From NCBI GenBank assembly GCA_003260075.1, contig QLIY01000001.1, forward strand, positions 620,001 to 684,000: a stretch of 64,000 nt of DNA, read 5' to 3'. Positions 28,801-37,800 of this stretch are shown here, piece after piece. Within the stretch, counting starts at the first letter, position 1, and each line of letters starts with the position of its first letter. Source of the stretch: Phallusia mammillata. Taxonomy: Eukaryota > Chordata > Ascidiacea > Phlebobranchia > Ascidiidae. A model generated the notes under the pieces. It searched no databases. It saw only the letters and a program-made list of their open reading frames with translations, and was not told the origin of the DNA. The position numbers were made by a program, and so were the translations under genes.

Positions 28801-31800
28801 AAACAGTTCTTGTATTTAGAAATATTTTGTATGTCCCATACCTTTTAAACGCCATTCTTGCAGATTAGGGGTTCAAGATGTTTTTTGGGCTTCTTAACTA
28901 ATTCAGCAAAAGTTATTTGAACGAGAGGACCAGATACGAGAAATTTTTGAAATTCGTAGTTGGACACGAAACTTTTTAGTGATGAGACTTAAACTGTCGA
29001 TATTTTGGGGACAAAAATGTTTGTCACTTATCCTTTCAAACGTCATAAAAACGTAGTTTTCCTATTCTGTCGTTTAAATCCACAAAATGAAAATTTTCGT
29101 TTACAAAAGCAACAACGCCTGGACAGCTGTAACAACAATCTCATCGTAATTGCTGGTTGTTTCGGTTTGCGCAAAACAAAATTCCCAACTTTCCGCGTGA
29201 CCTGTAGTGAAATGTCGACGCCCGACCAAACCCATTGTTTCACATTCCATAAGCATTGTTGTATGACGTAATAAGGTGCACGGGACGACATTTGTTCCCT
29301 GGTTGAAAAGCAGTCACGCGGAACCCTACAGATGAGGACAGAATAAAATCTTTTTTCCCATATACAGCAGAGTTCTGAACCCGGAGTAAATTTACGTCTA
29401 AAAAGTAAATTCCTGCATGTGTTTGGGTAAATTTAGGCTGGTACGGGTTTTAGCTCTACAGATTTAGTTTTGTGAGAGAAGCTTGAGAGTGAAACTAATC
29501 TTCAAAAACATGTCAAGAGGTAAACGAGAAACAAAGGTTGAATTTCAGCTTTGAAATCTGTGCATGTAGAAAAAAGTTCCAAATAGAAGGCTGACGGCTA
29601 TTTTATCCCCCCCCCCATTTAGGCTGGTACGGGTTTTAGCTCTACAGATTTAGTTTTGTGAGAGGAGCTTGAGAGTGAAACTAATCTTCAAAAACATGTC
29701 AAGGGGTAAACGAGAAACAAAGGTTGAATTTCAGCTTTGAAATCTGCGCATGTAGAAAAAAGTTCCAAATAGAAGGCTGACGGCTATTTTACTCTGCTCA
29801 GTAAAAAAACTTTCATCATTTGACAAACATATGAACTGCAGTTAAAAGTGGTTTAACGGTTTAGAAAAACATTAACTTGTCAATTTGAAAACGGAGCGCA
29901 TTTATTATGAAGTTTGGTTGACAAATTTCAACTTGATTTGGACAGGATGTTTAATCTGTCTTTGTTGGTTCAGTCTGCGTTGTGCGTTGGAGTTTAGTGA
30001 ATTACAAGACCGAAGGTTTGGTGCCAGGCACTACATTTCCCATCAGTAAATCTTCATCCAGTCAGCTTCATACAAAGTAAACATAGTGGTTGGAATATGT
30101 GCAGTCTGATGCTGCCCAGCAATACAAAGCCACGGTAATGTGTAGTGGTGAACTGCTAGCTGCCAGCTTTTAGTCTGTTGTAAATACTAGACCTGTCACC
30201 AACCCCCCCCCCATATGTGCAGTCTGATGCTGCCCAGCAATACAAAGCCACGGTAATGTGAGGTGGTGAACCGCTAGCTGCCAGCTTTTAGTCTGTTTGT
30301 TCTCTTGTAAATACTAAACCTGTCACCGGACAGCGTTGCTGTGCAGTAGAATAGGAAATATATTCTAATTTTTTTACAAAAGTTTTTGTGTACTTTATAT
30401 TTCGAGTGACTGTTGCTTGCTTCTTAAGATAAGTTACATCGGTTATTTTGTTAAAGTATTTCACCATAATCTGTTTCGATGCTTGTCAGTATTTAAGCGA
30501 GTCGAAATATTGCGTGGGTTTAATACAGGAAATGTTCCTACCCATGCAAACACAACAAAGCAGATAACCGCAGAAGCGTTGAGTTGCTTCAATGAGGCTA
30601 ATTCAAGTACTTGAAACAAAAAGTCGATAGTGCTTCAGTATGAGAATGCGTCGGTCGTGTTATACACGTGTAGACTGTATGTCCCCTGCACAAAGTTCGA
30701 TTAGTGTTGTGTTATATCAAGTAGAAGCAGTAACTTCCTCGTAGCAGGTTTGACCGAATTGTCGGTTGCTTAGTTGCAGGTCGTGTCAAGCAGGAACTTT
30801 AATTCAGTCAGCTCTAAGGTTAAATATTACGGTTGAACGGTTAAATGCAGAGCTTGGTATACGAACCTTGATACGGTTAAAGGCATAACTTAATACAGCA
30901 ATGACTTTAGAAATAGACACCACAATTAGCTGGAAATTGAAACTAGACAAACTATGAACGAATCAAAAATAAATAAATTGCAAATAACAAGAATACACGC
31001 AGAAATGACTATACTGTACTGAAGAAGCAAGTTTAAAATTGTAACAATGCTTCAATGTAAAATACCATTCACCAAGTTTCGTTACGTAGCAGCCAACAAA
31101 AGTGCTGACGTTGACAGGCATGAGTTAAGAAGTTTAGGCGTTCGAGCATGCAAAGATTATGTTAATTAGTTTGCTCATCCAGTGAAGCAATTAAAATAAT
31201 CAACAAGGAAACGTTGATGGATTCCTGTCAGCACTTTTACGTAGCCCCCTGTGGAATTCCGCCAATAACCAAAGTTCGGCTTAAAGTCCACGAAGATTAA
31301 TCCTCGCGTCAGCAAGATTGGAGATAAGAAGGCTGGTGCAACAATATACAGGGGAAGCGATTTGCATGGCAAGCAGCATAGCTGGAAGGTTGTGTACAGT
31401 TAAGCAACTTTAAATGAGGTGATGTGCTGGGTAAGGAACGTTCTTGCAATACTGGTGATCAGTTTCAAGCTTTAGAATTATGTTTAAGATAAGTTGTTGA
31501 CAGAAAGAACACTTAAAACTTTAGACATAAATGGTTTTATGACACAAGTGTAAAGTCTTGAAAAAAACAAAATTTATTTTCTACAAACAAATAAATCAAA
31601 TAACGCATAATGTGAACAAGAATCGTAATACTTGCTAAATATATTCAGCTGACGTTTGTATTACAGAATTTAAGGGTTCACTTTCGCTCAATACTGCGTT
31701 GCAGAACACACACTGTCGTTGTGAGGTCGCCCCCGAACAATCGTTTGCGGTTATAATGGTGACGTAAATCCACTTCCAGTCCGCATTTTCTGACAGTTTC

Positions 31801-34800
31801 CTTTTTCGGTTCGAGTCAGTTTATCAAGGTTACAGCATAATGTGAAATATTGTGGTAATATGTTTGAATTGAGCTCAAATTATGACGAAATAACATGACA
31901 CTGAGGAACTTTAGATTTCTACTCAACCAACGCTTTTACTGAATCAATTGTGACATCACAATTTCAAACAGGATATAGTTTGTACGTAGCTCGAGAGTCA
32001 AATTGTGATCAAAGCAAAACAATGTTATTTCAGCATCAAACAATTGTTGTTTAGTTTGGACAACAGTCATTGAAATCAAATGTGAATATTCTGTGTGTTT
32101 TGAAGGCTCTTATATTTACGCAGTTGGGTAATATAAAATAACACTGCCTTTGAACGAGCCTGTGAGCGTACACATTATGACGTCGACGCGGGAAAAGCAG
32201 TCGTTTCTGAACAGGTTAAGGGGAACCCCCAAATCATTGCGTAGAAGATTGGGATTATCTGCAGAAAATGTGGAAACGACGAAAGGAAATGGATTTGATT
32301 CGCCGAGCAGCGGACCAAGGTCGCCGGTGAAACAACGAACCAACAATAAGGATGAGTTTTATTGCAGGTAATTATGGTGATGTACGAGACGCGGATTTAA
32401 TTATGACCTTGATACCGCACTGCTGTGTGTTTACATTAGCTAATACATCAACCGGAGCATCTACTTCTTGAATGTATAATACAAGGTAGTTTTCTGATTC
32501 CATTACCCATTTTTATACTGGTATCAAACGCGTTTATATGTTTAACACTGAGAATTAACAGATTAAGCAGTACTTGGGCGCCTGACAGGCAACATGCTCA
32601 TTGCCGTCTTGTCAAACTATTGTATATTTAATAAATTTTAAGTGTGTTCCTTCAAAATGGCCTATTTGTAATGCATTTGGCACTTGTATTTCATTTAGGG
32701 TTTTTTTCTTGCAGATTTTTGGGCGAGCGAACAGTTTACACTTTGAAACCTGAAGATTGTTACCAATTTGCGCTTGACCTTGAGAAAAATACGTCGGAAA
32801 AGTCGTTGACCAAAGCGACAGTGAAAATCGGGTCAAAATCTCTAGAGATTTCGTACCAACCCCCTTCCCCAGTGTTGGTGAAGCAGAAATCGAAACACGG
32901 TCTCTTTACTCCCCCGCCCGGATCACCAGGATTTCTCCGCAAACAGAACAGCGTTTCATCAAGCAGGACAAACAGCGACAATTTTTCACCGTTGTCTCCG
33001 CCCCCTGCTACCACAATTTTTGACACGCCCTATTACCAGCAGCGGATGACGTCAGTTGACGATTTCAGCGTGTTGACGAAAAGTAGGGGAGAGTTCAACA
33101 ATAATCACCATCACCTTGCAGATAGCGAGATGAGCCCGGGCGAGCATTGCAACAACGTGTTCGATGTTTTTCCCCGGCAGAGAAGTCACACATTCAATGG
33201 ACCGCTGGACAGTCACACAACAGGGGCATCCCCGGATAAGGTGCTTCTTCACGACATTGCTTACTGCGTAACATTGCCAGTTCGACCTCGGATATTTTTG
33301 CTCACTTCGCGGGGTCGCGACGCCCTCACGTGCCGCGCATTGTTGTTTGCGCGCCGGGATAAAGCCGAAGCCTTGAAACTTTCGCTCGCGTCGCAATTCC
33401 AGCAATCCTACCGGGAATGGCAAGCGAAATGTCAGCGCAAGATTTCAGTTTCGCCCACTAAATGCGATATAAGCCCGGCTGTCGTCGCAAGGTTGCAAAG
33501 TCTCAGCAACTCCAGCGTCAGTGACGTTAGTGATGATGACGTCAGTGTTGATGACGTCATGACGGAGGAGGAGGAATCCCAGCACCGCGAGTTTGTTCGA
33601 CGCGCTTCGTGTCTTCCTAATCCGGACCAGCTCAGTGTCGGGGGGAATTCCCTTGAAATGTTTGAGGACCAGTTGAAGTTGTCGCTTAATAATGCCGAAT
33701 CGTAGCGGATTATTTTGTGTGTGTTTTGACGATTGCAGCGATTTAAATGTTAATGTGTTTTGTGCAGTGGAACAATGTGTCATATTTATATTTAAAACAC
33801 AAACGACAAGATTTTTGTAGTTACAATGTGATTATTTTGGTGTCAAACAGATAATCCCCCCCCCCACAAACGACAAGATTTTTGTAGTTACAATGTGATT
33901 ATTTTGGTGTCAAGATAATTTTTTTTTACTGAAACTAGCAATTTTATTTCTGCACCAAAAAATAGCCAAGTTAATGGAAGTAACAAATAGTTTTAACAAA
34001 CATTGCAAGCACAACGACAACATGAGCAATATAGCTTGAACCTTATTGCACTTTCCCCTACAACAGACATGGGATCAGCCGATATCTTGATTAGTAGCAA
34101 ATCCGGTTTACGGTCTGTATTGCAAACACTTTCATTGATTTTCCCGTAAACTCTCCCTACCAGCAATATACGCGTTTTACCTAACATCCAATCATTTACT
34201 GCTGTTGTTTCGTTTCTTCTCGCTCGCAATAAAATATTACGAGGTCGACTAAAATTGTGACGTCACAATCCGAATCAGAAAGGTAAGATTTCTATGGCAG
34301 TACAGTTTTTTTTTAGATGTTTGGAATTACGAAAGCAGTATTAAGTTTATGAAAGCATCGAACCAATACATGACAAGCTGTGCACACTGTTTCGACCTGG
34401 TGTCCATCTCTCGTCACCAGCTGCACTGATTATACTTTATTGGTCGAAACAGTGTGAACTGTCTGCAGTTTATGACAAGTTTTATTGAAGAATTCAAAAG
34501 CATCAATAAACTTTTTATTAATAACTAGAGTTCAATTTCGCTAAAAAACTTTTGTATATGTTTCAGCTATTGTAAATAGTTTTTCCATTTTTTTATCCTT
34601 ATATAAGTTATTGCTGCCAGGCATAATATTAAGTTTATAGAGCTCTTCTGGCAAATGAATTTTTATTCCGACGTTTCGACGTCCCATATGAAGGCGGCCT
34701 GTATAAAACGTCGAAACGTCGGAATAAAAATACGTTTGCCAAAAGAGCTCTATAAACTTGGTTTTATCCTTAATCACAATTTGTGCAAGTTCCGTGTTCG

Positions 34801-37800
34801 AAGCAGTGAAGCAACCTGCAATGTCATTGTTTGTTTTTTCAGGCTTGTTCCCGAATTTGTGCGAGGAACTGCGCCACGTGGCGGCGGCAGAGAGCGAGGT
34901 AATCTACGCTGAAGAGAAGTTCAATGAGGCGGAACCGACACGCCTGGATGAGCAGCTGAAGAGATGCAAACAATTGACTGCAACCCTCTTCACTCTCAAG
35001 AAGTAATTGATAAAATATTTTACTAAATCAACAACTCCCAAACTTTTTTCCGCGAATTCCTCACTTAACAATTCAAACATTCTCAATCCTCCCCAAAAGA
35101 CTACATAGGAGATGCTAAACCATACAAAGATCATTAAAAATTGGGTCTTTTATCAACTTCACAGGTTATATTCCTGGCTTAAAGTGTCTATTTACAAACC
35201 ACATGTAAAACTTAAACTAAATTCTTTTCCTTTAAGTAATTCCTTAAGTTAACATAAGCTGTATAAGAAATAATTCCCGCGAATTTTGGGTGAACATACG
35301 TTAATATTGATTGCGCAGTTCACTTCTAACGAACAGACTTTTTTTTTGATTGGCACAAATACCTTTTTTAGTAGCGATCTTTTACTTGGTTCTGTAAGCA
35401 TACTGTAAACCCGTATAAAAGTTATTCGGAATCTGAAAACACGTTTAATTTTTAGGTACACTATTCACGGTTTTGAATAATTTGAGCAACAAAATCAGAG
35501 CCAGTTTATTTGTGTAAGTGCTATACTTTTAATTTTCATCTGAAAGTTCGGCAAACAGTGACGGATGTGAAACAAGCTTTAAAACTCATGTTAATCTTTT
35601 GTCAGGTTGGCGACAGTTCAGGAAGCCCGCAGTAAAACCCCGGTCCCGCAGTTGCGCCCCACGACCCCCAACCCTCTAATGAACCGGAACCCAGGCTACG
35701 ACGATCCCACAATGCAACACGCGAGAGTGTTTGATGACGTCAGGAGGGTTCGAGTTGACAACGCGCGACGCATGGAGAGTATCAAGGTGGGTGAATACCC
35801 TGCTTGCGTCATATGTTGATAAATGTGGGGCGGTAGGGGAATCCCCTCAATAATTCTCAAGTTTGGATTTTGTAAAATTCGTTTCGGCCCAAAAACAAGC
35901 AAAGAAAGTGAAGTACGTTTTTGAATTACTTGAGACGGATAAAGTTTCTTACAGAATTTTGTTTTCAATTCTAATACTTTGTCATGGTTAACTGTTGAAA
36001 GTCCATAGCTTTGATGCACTTTACAGCAACAATCAAGTAAATGTTAAAAAAAAACTTTGCAATTAATGGCGTTTTAGTGTCATGTATTTTCCGCTTCACG
36101 TGTTAAAAACTCGTAAGTTAAAAAAAACATCACTTCAAGATTGTATTTGAGCAAAATCACAAGTATTTGAAAACTGGAAACTTGGCTCGTTTCTTTTCTG
36201 TCCGATTAAATTTCTTAACCTCGATTTTGAAACAATATCTTATTTCCATTCTCACCCTTTTACCCAGTGGCCAAAAATTTATATTTCTATTAACCGCGTG
36301 TTGGCGCACGAGCGCACTTTGACCTTAAGTGACCTTGTCACGTGTTCAGGATGCCGAGATTAGCTGGAATCGGCGCCGGAAATTCATCCGCGAATATGAC
36401 GCGAAAAAATTCGAGAAGGTGATTTTTTGCGCGGGTCGACTTTCCAACTAACCTTCCTCCCTCTCTCTCTAACTTATGCTGCATGTGAAATGTGCGATTC
36501 GATCTTGTGTTGTTTGCTCTGCACGCAGATTCGATTTTTAACCGAAATTTTCTTGTGTAAATAAGCTATTGCTGTCAGGCATAATATCAAATTTGAAGAG
36601 CTCTTCTGGCAAATGTGTGCTGCCAGACATAATATCAAGTTTGTAGAGCTCTTCTGGCAAATGTAATTTATTCCGACGTTTCGACGTCCTATACAGGTCG
36701 CCTTCATCAGGGTAAATAACACTGAATGCGCGTAGTACAGTGCACGATAAACAAAGGGAAAAAGAATGGAACGCAAGCACGTCACAGCGACGAGAATGCT
36801 GCGCCATGACGAATGATTGGGCCTCTTAATCACTGTACTACGCGCATTCAGTGTTATTAACCCTGATGAAGGCGACCTGTATAGGACGTCGAAACGTCGG
36901 AATAAAATTACATTTGACATGTATGGTTTCCATTAAATACAAACAGTGATTTTTGAGTCAGGTTAATCCTATATTTATGTGGTGGCATTACTGACTTCCT
37001 AAAAACTTTTTGGTGATTGCATGAACGTTTTAAATAACCGTTGCATAATATTGGGGTGATTCGTCGTCTTGTCCTTGAATTTTTTGTGTGTCCTTGAATA
37101 GCTTTTATGTCTTTGTTTTGAAACATCTAACATCTGTTTGTGCGAATGTTAACCCTGTTTCTAATCTGGTCAATCAACCATAAATTTTACTGCTTCTCAA
37201 AAAATTCTATTGAGACAGTTTTAATACGGATTATAACATTTTTGCGGTGGGCATTTGTGTGGAAGTCGTTAACACAAAACCAAACATTATCATCTGTTCC
37301 CAATAACGCAGCAGAATTGAGTGTTGTAAATAAGATTAAAAATACATTCGGTAAAAAAATATTAACCAATTTAATTTCCAAAATTTTTCAGTCGTTGGAA
37401 ATCGCTGAACGCGCTTTGAACCGAACCGATTACATCTCACAAAACGAGCAACGACGTCATAAGACCTTGCTTGACCTCTATAAGCACCGTGATGTCACAG
37501 AGACCAAACAGGAGAGCAATTTAACGAGTAAGATTCTCATTTCTTGTGTTTGTTTGATGTTTTGCTTTAACTTAAAACATAACTAAAGGCATTTTTATGA
37601 TGAATCGCGATAAGTCACTCTACAAACAGATCTAATTTTGTAAAAGCATGGATAAGCTTCAGACAGTTCACACTGTTTCAACCTATAAGGTCTCATCAGT
37701 GCAACTGGCGCCGAGAGATAGGCCGTATTGGCTGGTGTAGAGAAAACTGGCTCACTATTGCCAAGCAACTGCTTGGGAACCAAAGTGAAGTCGGCTCACA

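Larger units (their letters stand above)
36660..36912. repeat. Family B inverted repeat, about 80-bp arms
   Basis: 36663-36751 and 36830-36909 are reverse complements with very few differences, separated by about 80 bp. Each arm holds one hammerhead and a shared outer piece (CACTGAATGCGCGTAGTACA / reverse). A single transcript would fold into one long hairpin that competes with both ribozyme folds. It lies in a p140Cap intron. Confidence 0.7.

Noticed and set aside
34365-34475. Intact family A hammerhead
   Set aside because: Stem I, stem III and GUC are there, but the sequence after CUGAU is altered and stem II no longer forms.
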